From NCBI GenBank assembly GCA_025937615.1, contig JAICRA010000115.1, positions 1 through 5,608 of the forward strand: a DNA stretch of 5,608 nucleotides, in the 5' to 3' direction. The notes under the pieces were generated by a model that was given only the letters and a program-made list of their open reading frames with translations, searched no databases and was not told the DNA's origin. Made by a program: the position numbers and the translations under genes. Every line of letters starts with the position of its first letter. Position 1 is the first letter of the stretch. Shown piece by piece: positions 1 to 5,608 of the stretch. The DNA comes from Thermomicrobiales bacterium (GTDB lineage Bacteria > Chloroflexota > Chloroflexia > Thermomicrobiales > UBA6265).

Positions 1-1
1 C

Positions 2-316
2 ACGAGTCAACGCGGTGGTGGGCGCTATTTCGAAGCTGAACTACACCGGATTAAAGGGGAGCTGCTGCTGGGTCAGTCTCCTTGCGCAGGCGAGGCGGGG
101 GAGAATTGTCTAGTTCAGGCCCTTGAGATTGCTAGCCGCCAGAGCGCCAAGTCGTTGGAGCTGCGCGCATCGATGAGCTTGAGTCGCCTGTGGCAGAGGC
201 ACGGAAAGCGGGAAGAGGCTCGACAACTTCTCGCGGAAATCTACGGCTGGTTTACCGAGGGGTTCGAGACAGCTGACTTGCGGGAAGCCCGAACGCTACT
301 GGAGGAACTCTCATGA
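2..316 (+). CDS. C-terminal TPR tail of a cyclase/ATPase/TPR regulator (5' partial)
   Basis: The frame is open from base 2 to a TGA at 314-316 and gives 104 residues with no start in the window, so only the 3' end is visible. The sequence is helical and TPR-like, with segments such as EAELHRIKGELLL, SLELRASMSLSRLW and EARQLLAEIYGWFTEGF. It aligns without gaps to the C-terminal 99 residues of the cyclase-ATPase-TPR gene ending at 5068 (58 identities by hand count). The missing part is therefore probably also a cyclase domain plus P-loop ATPase plus TPRs, but that is inference; a LuxR-type or other ATPase-TPR regulator with the same tail is possible. TPR tails usually mediate protein contacts or signal sensing. 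The stop codon overlaps the ATG of the FAD oxidase by four bases (ATGA), implying co-transcription and translational coupling. Synonymous differences from the second copy are many, so the duplication is old. Confidence 0.85.
   Translation, partial: TSQRGGGRYFEAELHRIKGELLLGQSPCAGEAGENCLVQALEIASRQSAKSLELRASMSLSRLWQRHGKREEARQLLAEIYGWFTEGFETADLREARTLLEELS
301..306 (+). promoter_or_regulatory. Ribosome-binding site of the FAD oxidase, inside the upstream gene
   Basis: GGAGGA lies six bases before the ATG at 313, within the last codons of the upstream gene. It is close to the ideal Shine-Dalgarno sequence and fixes the oxidase start at 313. Together with the ATGA stop/start overlap it indicates translational coupling. 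Confidence 0.8.
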
Positions 317-1671
317 CTCCACTTAATCCAACCAATATCACTGACCTGTCCGCTCGTTTCTCGGGCGTGGTCCTGCGTCCCGATCAATCCGGTTACGACG
401 AGGTACGACGGGTACACAACGGGATGATCGATCGTCGGCCCGCGTTGATTGCCGGCTGCGTCGGCAACGCCGACATCGTTGACGCGGTAAACTTCGCGCG
501 CACTCACGGGCTCGAATTGGCGGTGCGCGGTGGCGGTCACAACGTTGCCGGCAGAGCCGTGTGCGAGGGCGGATTGATGCTCGATCTATCGCTCATGAAG
601 GGTATTCACGTTGATCCGGTCTGCCGCACGGCGCGTGCTCAGGGTGGCGTCACGTGGCGCGAATTCAACCGCGAGACGCAGGCACATTCGCTGGCGACGA
701 CCGGTGGCGTGATCTCCACGACCGGCATCGCCGGTCTGACACTCGGTGGCGGCCTGGGGTGGCTCATGGCCAAGTACGGCCTGGCGATGGACAACCTGCT
801 CTCAGCGGAGGTCGTAACCGCCTCGGGTGACATCCTGCGGGCGAGCAAAGAAGAAAACGCTGATCTCTTCTGGGGGCTGCAAGGCGGGGGCGGAAACTTT
901 GGCGCAGTCTCGTGGTTAGAGTACCGTTTGCATCCGGTGGGGACAGTCACAAGCGGGCTCCTCGCTCACCCTTTCGATTGCGCTCGCGATGTGCTGAAAT
1001 TTTTCCGGGAGGTCACGTCGGGACTTCCCGACGATCTCACGATCTTCGGCGGTCTACTTCATGCGCCCGACGGCGCTCAGATCGCCGTTATCATTTTGTG
1101 CCACTGCGGTCCCCTCGCCGAAGCAGAGGCTGCCCTTCAGCCGATTAAGAAGTTCGGCACCCCGATTCTGGATTCCGTCGGTCCAACGAGCTACGAGGAG
1201 ACGAATAGGATGCTGGACGCTGGATTTCCTCGGGGCGCCCTTAACTACTGGAAATCCAATTTCATGATGGAGCTGAGCGATCAGGCCATCGACACACTCA
1301 TTTCGCAGTTCGCGGCGTGCCCCTCGCCAATGAGCGGTCTATTGGTGGAGCACATCCACGGCGCAACGACGCGTGTTGGCGTTAGCGAGACGGCGTTCCC
1401 TCACCGGCAGGAGGGCTACAACTTTCTGGTGGTCTCCGAGTGGCTCGACCCGGCTGACAATGCGCAGAACATTGCGTGGGCGCGAGAGTCGTATGACGCG
1501 ATGCGACCCAGCTTCTCGGCAGGGCGTTACGTAAACTATCTGGGAGACGACGACGGCGAGGACGCCATCGCGGCAGCCTATGGGCCGAACTACCAGCGCC
1601 TACGAGCGCTGAAATCCAAATATGACCCGACTAATCTGTTCCACTTGAATCAGAATATTCGGCCTATCTGA
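313..1671 (+). CDS. FAD-binding oxidoreductase, PCMH/BBE (berberine bridge enzyme-like) family
   Basis: This 452-residue protein has the usual length and two-part layout of bacterial BBE-like flavin oxidases. An N-terminal PCMH-type FAD domain spans about residues 40-210: RGGGHNVAG at 72-80, whose H76 is the expected 8-alpha-histidyl FAD attachment site; TTGGVISTTGIAG at 129-141 followed by GGG at 145-147; and GGGGNFGAVSW at 191-201. The substrate domain follows, ending in the BBE motif: Y-V-N-Y at 406-409, then AAYGPNYQRL, K-x-KYDP-x-N-x-F and a final Q-N-I-x-P. In plant BBE a cysteine forms a second FAD bond; the matching position here is about I134, so single covalent attachment is expected. 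Family members oxidise alcohols, sugars or amines and pass electrons to O2 or another acceptor. The substrate cannot be told from the sequence. No signal peptide is visible, so it is probably cytoplasmic. It is coupled to the gene before it and lies 23 bases before the cyclase gene. Confidence 0.93.
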   Translation: MTPLNPTNITDLSARFSGVVLRPDQSGYDEVRRVHNGMIDRRPALIAGCVGNADIVDAVNFARTHGLELAVRGGGHNVAGRAVCEGGLMLDLSLMKGIHVDPVCRTARAQGGVTWREFNRETQAHSLATTGGVISTTGIAGLTLGGGLGWLMAKYGLAMDNLLSAEVVTASGDILRASKEENADLFWGLQGGGGNFGAVSWLEYRLHPVGTVTSGLLAHPFDCARDVLKFFREVTSGLPDDLTIFGGLLHAPDGAQIAVIILCHCGPLAEAEAALQPIKKFGTPILDSVGPTSYEETNRMLDAGFPRGALNYWKSNFMMELSDQAIDTLISQFAACPSPMSGLLVEHIHGATTRVGVSETAFPHRQEGYNFLVVSEWLDPADNAQNIAWARESYDAMRPSFSAGRYVNYLGDDDGEDAIAAAYGPNYQRLRALKSKYDPTNLFHLNQNIRPI

Positions 1672-1681
1672 GCAGTAAGAC

Positions 1682-1687
1682 GAGAAG
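1682..1687 (+). promoter_or_regulatory. Weak ribosome-binding site of the cyclase gene
   Basis: GAGAAG lies seven bases before the ATG at 1695 in the 23-base gap after the oxidase stop. It is a modest Shine-Dalgarno match. The start is supported mainly by the protein, which begins MKCPRCQ directly at the first zinc-ribbon cysteine pair. The short gap contains no visible promoter or terminator, consistent with one transcript. Confidence 0.45.
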
Positions 1688-1694
1688 TCGCGTT

Positions 1695-4496
1695 ATGAAG
1701 TGTCCGCGCTGCCAGCAGGAGAATCCGCTGCAGGCAAAATTTTGCCTTGAGTGCGGAACACCGCTCGCTCTCAAGTGCACTGCGTGTGGCACTGAACTCC
1801 CAGCCGCTGCAAAGTTCTGCCCCGGGTGCGCGCATCCTGTTGTCGGACCTACTCCCGTACGACCAAGATTTAATTCTCCTGAAGTTTACACCCCTAAGCA
1901 TCTGGCCGAGAAGATTCTCACTTCCAAGAGCGTGCTGGAAGGAGAGCGCAAGCAGGTCACGGTCTTGTTCGCTGACATGAAGGGATCCATGGAGCTGCTT
2001 GCCGATCGTGATCCGGAAGACGCACGGAAACTCCTCGACCCAATTATCGAACACATGATGGAAGCGGTACACCGCTACGAGGGAACCGTCAATCAAGTGA
2101 TGGGCGACGGCATCATGGCGTTGTTCGGCGCGCCGCTCGCCCATGAGGATCACGCGGTGCGCGCTTGTTATGCGGCGCTCAGGATGCAGGAGTCGGTAAA
2201 AAAGTATGCTGAGCAAGTTCAGAAGACCGAGGGTATTCCGGTACAGGTTCGCGTCGGCTTGAACTCGGGAGAGGTAGTCGCGCGGTCGATCGGCAGCGAT
2301 CTCAAAATGGATTACACGGCAGTGGGTCAGACGACCCATCTCGCTGCGCGCATGGAGCAGATGGCGATGCCAGGATCCATCTTGATGACCAATGACACAC
2401 TGCAACTGGTCGAAGGCTATGTGCAGGTGAAGTCGCTTGGTCCGGTTAATGTGAAGGGGATGAATGATCCGGTGAAGGTGCACGAGGTCACTGGGGCCGG
2501 CTTGGCGCGATCTCGCCTGCAAGCAGCCGTCACTCGAGGCCTCACTCGCTTTGTCGGGCGCACCACTGAATTCGACATGCTCTGCCAAGCGTTGGACCGA
2601 GCCAAAGCTGGGCACGGCCAAGTGGTGGCCCTTGTCGGAGAACCGGGCGTCGGCAAGTCCCGTCTGTTCTGGGAATTCACTCATTCTCGTCATACCGTTG
2701 ACTGGCTTATCGTCGAAAGCGGCTCGGTCTCTTACGGCAAAGCCACCGCCTATCTTCCAGTGATCGACCTCCTCAAGGGCTACTTCGATATTCAGGATCG
2801 AGACGATGCGCGGAAAATCCGCGAGAAGGTCACCGGCAAACTACTCACTTTGGATGAGGCATTGGAATCTACTCTGCCCGCCTTTCTGGCACTCTTAGAT
2901 GTGCCCTTTAGCGACGTAGGCTGGGAGACATCGGATCCTCCCCAGCGTCGTCAGCGTACCCTGGAAGCGATCAAGCATTTGCTTCTGCGGGAGAGCCAGG
3001 TTCAGCCGGTCCTCCTCGTTTTCGAAGATCTGCACTGGATCGATTCCGAGACCCAGGCGGTGCTGGAGAGCTTAGTGGAAAGTCTGCCGACGAGCAGGCT
3101 GCTCCTCCTGGTAAACTATCGTCCAGAATACCGGCATCGTTGGGCAATCAAGAGATACTACAGCCAACTGAGGATCGATCCGCTGCCGCCGGAAGGCGCC
3201 GGCGAACTGCTCCAGGCCCTCCTGGGGCGAGACACAAGCCTGCTGCCGCTCAAGCCACTGTTAATCGAGCGAACCGAGGGGAATCCATTCTTCCTGGAGG
3301 AAACTGTTCGGACACTCGTAGAGACAAAAGTTCTGATCGGTGAGCGAGGAAGTTATTTTTTGGCTAAACCGATTGAGAGGACCCAGGTACCGGCAACGGT
3401 CCAAGCCGTGCTGGCAGCTCGAATTGACCGACTACTGCCCGCGGATAAGCTTCTCCTTCAGTCAGCATCTGTTATCGGCAAGGATTTCTCTTTCGCTCTG
3501 CTCCAGGCGATCGCGGAGTTAACCGACGAGCCTCTCCGTCGGGGTCTGACGCATCTACAAGCCGCGGAGTTTCTCTTCGAAACCGATTTCTTTCCCGACC
3601 TCGAATATACTTTCAAACACGCTCTCACTCACGAGGTCGCTTATAAGTCACTGCTTCGCTCGAGCCGGCAGAACTGCCACGAGCGCATCGCGCGGATCCT
3701 GGAGCAGCGGTTCCCCAATGTTGCCGAGACTCAGCCCCAACTCTTGGCGCATCACTATACGGAAGCAGGTTTCGGCGTTCAGGCAATTCCCTACTGGCAG
3801 CGAGCGGGTGAGAGAGCCAACGAGCGGGCTGCACATGCTGAGGCCATCAGTTACTTCAGCAAGGGACTAGAATTGCTCAAGGCGGCTCCAGATACCTGTG
3901 AATGTTTGCAGCGCAAATTGTCGTTATACACTCTCCTCGGGCGGACTCTGAAAGACGCAAGGGGCTATGGCGATCCGGAAGTGGAACAAGCCTATACGCG
4001 AGCGCGGGAGCTGTGTAGACATATAGGCGAGGCACCGCAGCTCTTCTCCACCCTGTTGGGGTTGTCGATCTATTTCGTTGTTCGGGCGGAATTGCAGACC
4101 GCCCGTGAGCTCGGGGAACAGCTTCTCGAGATGGCGCAGCGTGTAGACGATTCAGTGCTCTGGGTTGAGGCGCACTATGCTATGGGCGTCACTTGTTTTT
4201 GGATGGGAGAGTTCGATCCCGCTCGCGAGCATCTGGAGCAGGGGATTGCGCACTACGATGAGCGGAGACACCGCTCTCACATTGCGCTGTTCGGGCAAGA
4301 CGAGGGCGTAATTTGCCTCTGTCGAGCGGCCGTCGCCCTCTGGTATCTCGGCTACCCGGACCAGGCACTTACGAGGGGCACTGAGGCCTTGGCCTTGGCC
4401 AAAAGGCTGTCCCACCCGGCCAGCTTACCTATGCGACCTATTGGGTTTCTTTCCTCTATCATCAATGTCGCGACATCCAGAAAACCCGCGAGTTGA
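1695..4496 (+). CDS. Zinc-ribbon / class III nucleotidyl cyclase / P-loop ATPase / TPR signalling protein, frameshifted near the 3' end
   Basis: As read, 933 residues. A double zinc ribbon has four CxxC pairs (C3/C6, C17/C20, C28/C31, C42/C45). A class III adenylate/guanylate cyclase domain spans about 84-265, with metal-binding aspartates D94 (LFADMKGS) and D138 (VMGDGIMALFG) and the conserved R219 (HLAARME). Three usual catalytic or purine-selecting positions differ: Q134 for Lys, T208 for Asp, H215 for the transition-state Asn. An AAA_16/STAND-like ATPase begins at FVGR (286-289), with Walker A GEPGVGKS at 315-322 and Walker B LLVFEDLHWID at 440-450. TPR-like helices follow from about 690. 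Such proteins are probably cytoplasmic signal-transduction ATPases; actual cyclic nucleotide synthesis is uncertain given the substitutions. Residues after about 911 (SRKPAS end) are out of frame: homologous coding continues in another frame to 5068, giving a repaired protein of 1124 residues. The break may be a sequencing error or a real mutation. If real, the product keeps all catalytic domains but loses about 212 residues of TPR tail. Confidence 0.9.
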   Translation: MKCPRCQQENPLQAKFCLECGTPLALKCTACGTELPAAAKFCPGCAHPVVGPTPVRPRFNSPEVYTPKHLAEKILTSKSVLEGERKQVTVLFADMKGSMELLADRDPEDARKLLDPIIEHMMEAVHRYEGTVNQVMGDGIMALFGAPLAHEDHAVRACYAALRMQESVKKYAEQVQKTEGIPVQVRVGLNSGEVVARSIGSDLKMDYTAVGQTTHLAARMEQMAMPGSILMTNDTLQLVEGYVQVKSLGPVNVKGMNDPVKVHEVTGAGLARSRLQAAVTRGLTRFVGRTTEFDMLCQALDRAKAGHGQVVALVGEPGVGKSRLFWEFTHSRHTVDWLIVESGSVSYGKATAYLPVIDLLKGYFDIQDRDDARKIREKVTGKLLTLDEALESTLPAFLALLDVPFSDVGWETSDPPQRRQRTLEAIKHLLLRESQVQPVLLVFEDLHWIDSETQAVLESLVESLPTSRLLLLVNYRPEYRHRWAIKRYYSQLRIDPLPPEGAGELLQALLGRDTSLLPLKPLLIERTEGNPFFLEETVRTLVETKVLIGERGSYFLAKPIERTQVPATVQAVLAARIDRLLPADKLLLQSASVIGKDFSFALLQAIAELTDEPLRRGLTHLQAAEFLFETDFFPDLEYTFKHALTHEVAYKSLLRSSRQNCHERIARILEQRFPNVAETQPQLLAHHYTEAGFGVQAIPYWQRAGERANERAAHAEAISYFSKGLELLKAAPDTCECLQRKLSLYTLLGRTLKDARGYGDPEVEQAYTRARELCRHIGEAPQLFSTLLGLSIYFVVRAELQTARELGEQLLEMAQRVDDSVLWVEAHYAMGVTCFWMGEFDPAREHLEQGIAHYDERRHRSHIALFGQDEGVICLCRAAVALWYLGYPDQALTRGTEALALAKRLSHPASLPMRPIGFLSSIINVATSRKPAS
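4421..4430 (+). other. Frameshift site: one base apparently missing
   Basis: Up to L911 (codon 4425-4427) the frame gives the expected family sequence ending LSHPASL. From 4430 the frame one base back reads YATYWVSFLYHQCRDIQKTR and runs straight into TELTDIAMALSTEHGF-like family sequence. Restoring one base, for example a second A next to 4427, gives SLTYATYW without a break. No slippery heptamer or downstream hairpin is evident, so programmed frameshifting is not supported. Confidence 0.85.
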
Positions 4497-5068
4497 CGGA
4501 TATCGCCATGGCGCTCTCGACGGAGCACGGCTTTGCTTTTTGGCCTCCCCTAGCGGCGGTCTTGCAAGGTTGGGTGTTAAGCAAGGAAGGCCAAGTGGCA
4601 GAAGGAATCGTCCGAATGCGCCAGAGTCTTGAGGCCCTTCAAATTGGCGGGACAGAAGTCCCACGGCCGCACGCTCTCGGTCTCCTGGCCGACGCATACA
4701 AACAAGCGAGACAGGTCAGGGAGGGACTTTCGGTATTGGACGACGCCCTCGCGGCGGTGAACAAGAGCGGGAGTCGCTGGGCGGAGGCAGAGTTGCGTCT
4801 GCTCAAGGGTGAGCTGCTCATAGAGAAAACTGTCTTTGACTCGCAGCAAGCAGAAATCTGCCTTAACCAGGCCCTTGTGGTAGCCCGTGGTCAAGAGGCA
4901 AAGTCGCTGGAGTTGCGCGTAACGATGAGTTTGAGCCGGTTATGGCACAACGAAGGTAAGAAGATCGAAGCGCGACAATTGCTTGGGGGTATTTACAGTT
5001 GGTTCACGGAAGGCTTTGACACAGCAGACTTGAAAGATGCAAAGGCACTGCTTGATGAGCTTACGTGA
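4493..5068 (+). CDS. C-terminal TPR part of the cyclase/ATPase/TPR protein, separated by the frameshift
   Basis: This is the detached 3' part of the gene starting at 1695, not an independent gene. The 191-residue reading from a TTG at 4493 is only where a start codon happens to occur; homologous coding in this frame begins about 4428. No good ribosome-binding site precedes the TTG, although it overlaps the upstream stop as TTGA. The content is a string of TPR-like helix pairs (about residues 18-49, 57-90, 97-130 and 137-168), with family segments ALSTEHGFAFW, AVLQGWVLSKEGQ and LGLLADAYKQARQ. The last 99 residues match the partial gene at 2-316 without gaps (58 identities), including KSLELR, MSLSRLW, EARQLL and WFTEGF. 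The frame stays open and conserved to its stop, so the break is recent or artefactual. The TPR tail probably serves in ligand or partner sensing for the whole protein. Confidence 0.85.
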   Translation: MTDIAMALSTEHGFAFWPPLAAVLQGWVLSKEGQVAEGIVRMRQSLEALQIGGTEVPRPHALGLLADAYKQARQVREGLSVLDDALAAVNKSGSRWAEAELRLLKGELLIEKTVFDSQQAEICLNQALVVARGQEAKSLELRVTMSLSRLWHNEGKKIEARQLLGGIYSWFTEGFDTADLKDAKALLDELT

Positions 5069-5096
5069 TTGAGGAGTGGACGAACAATTTTAGATT
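5069..5096 (+). promoter_or_regulatory. Possible sigma-70-like promoter for the substrate-binding protein gene
   Basis: TTGAGG at 5069-5074 and TAGATT at 5091-5096 are 16 bases apart and match the -35 and -10 consensus at four of six bases each. Transcription would begin roughly 25 bases before the ATG at 5127. The AT-rich spacer contrasts with the GC-rich genes on each side and fits a new transcription unit, but AT-rich repeats yield such matches by chance, so support is weak. Confidence 0.2.
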
Positions 5097-5116
5097 TGCG
5101 ATTTGGATTTTAGATT
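5087..5116. repeat. Short AT-rich direct repeat in the intergenic spacer
   Basis: ATTTTAGATT occurs exactly at 5087-5096 and again at 5107-5116, a 20-base period. GATTT also recurs at 5093, 5100 and 5106, with GATTG at 5113, a spacing of 7, 6 and 7 bases. It fills most of the 58-base gap between the cyclase stop and the next ribosome-binding site. It could be a regulator-binding site, a piece of a dispersed intergenic repeat family, or simple low-complexity sequence. Confidence 0.6.
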
Positions 5117-5121
5117 GGGAG
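5117..5121 (+). promoter_or_regulatory. Ribosome-binding site of the substrate-binding protein gene
   Basis: GGGAG lies five bases before the ATG at 5127. It supports that start over the in-frame ATG at 5142, which would lose the positively charged N-terminus (MNRR) of the signal peptide. Confidence 0.6.
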
Positions 5122-5126
5122 AAACT

Positions 5127-5608
5127 ATGAATCGAAGGCTTATGATCGTTCTGTTGCCCGCTATCGTAATGACGATTCTTCTATTTACTGTCCCACTCTT
5201 TGCCGCGTCCGCGCCGCACAAAGCCATCTTTACCTTCGGCGGTCTCAACGAGCGCAGCGGTGTGCTGTTCGTCGCCCGCGACGCCGGCATATTTCAGAAA
5301 CATGGGCTCGATGCCACCGTGGTGAACGTTCGCAACGCCGCCGTTGGCATGTCGGCCCTAGCTTCGGGCGAAACACAGTTTCATGTGGGTTCCGCCACCG
5401 GCTCTTCGATCGGCGCCATGGCCGGCGGTGTCGACTTGGCCTTCATTGCTGGCCTAATTAACAAACTCGACGGCACGTTCGTCGTCGCGCCGAAGATTCG
5501 CGCGCCGGAAGATCTCAAAGGCAAACGGATCGGCGTGCAGAGCATCGGCGGCGGTGTCTGGATGTTTACGATGCTGGCATTCGAGAAATGGGGTCTCAAC
5601 CCCGAGCG
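5127..5608 (+). CDS. ABC transporter periplasmic substrate-binding protein, NMT1/SsuA/TauA-like (3' partial)
   Basis: The frame runs from ATG 5127 off the window end, giving 160 residues of a protein usually about 320-350 long. Residues 1-29 form a Sec signal peptide: MNRR, a hydrophobic stretch (LMIVLLPAIVMTILLF), then VPLFAASA with likely cleavage near the ASA. No lipobox cysteine is present, so a soluble periplasmic protein is expected. The mature part shows the NMT1/SsuA-like pattern: an initial beta strand (AIFTFGG), a segment VLFVARDAGIFQKHGLDATVV, a helix MSALASGETQFHVGSATGSS, and DLKGKRIGVQSIGGG, the usual domain-crossing motif. Relatives bind sulfonates, nitrate, thiamine-pyrimidine precursors or aromatic compounds for ABC import; the ligand cannot be inferred. 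It lies 58 bases after the cyclase gene, with its own ribosome-binding site, and may start a new operon with permease and ATPase genes beyond the window. It was found by reading the frame through the window edge. Confidence 0.9.
   Translation, partial: MNRRLMIVLLPAIVMTILLFTVPLFAASAPHKAIFTFGGLNERSGVLFVARDAGIFQKHGLDATVVNVRNAAVGMSALASGETQFHVGSATGSSIGAMAGGVDLAFIAGLINKLDGTFVVAPKIRAPEDLKGKRIGVQSIGGGVWMFTMLAFEKWGLNPE

Noticed and set aside
639..950. Minus-strand open frame opposite the FAD oxidase
   Set aside because: Antisense shadow of the conserved FAD-binding motifs; its low-complexity Pro/Ser/Arg-rich translation is typical of GC-rich shadow frames.
1650..2693. Long minus-strand open frame (347 codons) opposite the cyclase gene
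   Set aside because: It lies wholly antisense to well-conserved zinc-ribbon, cyclase and ATPase coding sequence, its translation resembles no family I know, and no ribosome-binding site or gene context supports it.
4421..4440. Programmed ribosomal frameshift
   Set aside because: No slippery heptamer, internal Shine-Dalgarno spacer or stable downstream hairpin is evident at the frame change.
4493..4496. TTGA stop/start overlap suggesting a separate, translationally coupled second gene
   Set aside because: Homologous coding in the second frame begins about 65 bases earlier, at 4428-4430, and no Shine-Dalgarno sequence precedes the TTG. A lost base explains the data better.
1..5068. Assembly duplication of the same gene end
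   Set aside because: The two C-termini differ at about 40% of residues and at many synonymous sites, so they are old paralogues and not a duplicated read or contig end.
5069..5126. Transcription terminator after the cyclase gene
   Set aside because: The spacer has no GC-rich inverted repeat followed by a T run; the T-rich stretches belong to the direct repeat.

Overview
The window is a single-strand (+) gene cluster from a moderately GC-rich bacterium. It holds four genes or gene pieces in a row: the 3' end of a TPR-tailed regulator, a BBE-type FAD oxidase, a large zinc-ribbon / class III nucleotidyl cyclase / ATPase / TPR protein whose frame is broken once near its 3' end, and the 5' end of a periplasmic NMT1/SsuA-like ABC substrate-binding protein. 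Large cyclase-ATPase-TPR proteins and abundant NMT1-like binding proteins are typical of uncultivated soil and sediment lineages (Deltaproteobacteria/Binatia-like, Rokubacteria, Tectomicrobia, Acidobacteria) and some Alphaproteobacteria. This assignment is an inference from gene content; no rRNA or tRNA is present to settle it.

Layout. Bases 2-316 encode the last 104 residues of a protein whose C-terminus matches the C-terminus of the downstream cyclase protein, with 58 identities in 99 ungapped residues by hand count. Its TGA overlaps the ATG of the FAD oxidase (313-1671) in an ATGA junction, with a strong GGAGGA ribosome-binding site inside the upstream gene. After 23 bases the cyclase gene starts (1695). 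Its frame runs to a stop at 4494-4496, but homologous coding continues in another frame to 5068. A single missing base near 4421-4430 explains this, and the repaired protein would be 1124 residues. A 58-base AT-rich spacer with a small direct repeat separates it from the substrate-binding protein gene, which starts at 5127 and runs off the window.

How the genes may work together. The oxidase sits between two paralogous signalling proteins and is translationally coupled to the first, so all three are probably co-transcribed. The large protein looks like a STAND-type signalling protein: a zinc-ribbon N-terminus, a cyclase domain with a substituted active site, a P-loop ATPase and a long TPR tail. 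Its ligand and its link to the oxidase cannot be read from the sequence. The substrate-binding protein probably begins a separate transport operon. No RNA gene, CRISPR array, insertion sequence or convincing terminator was seen.
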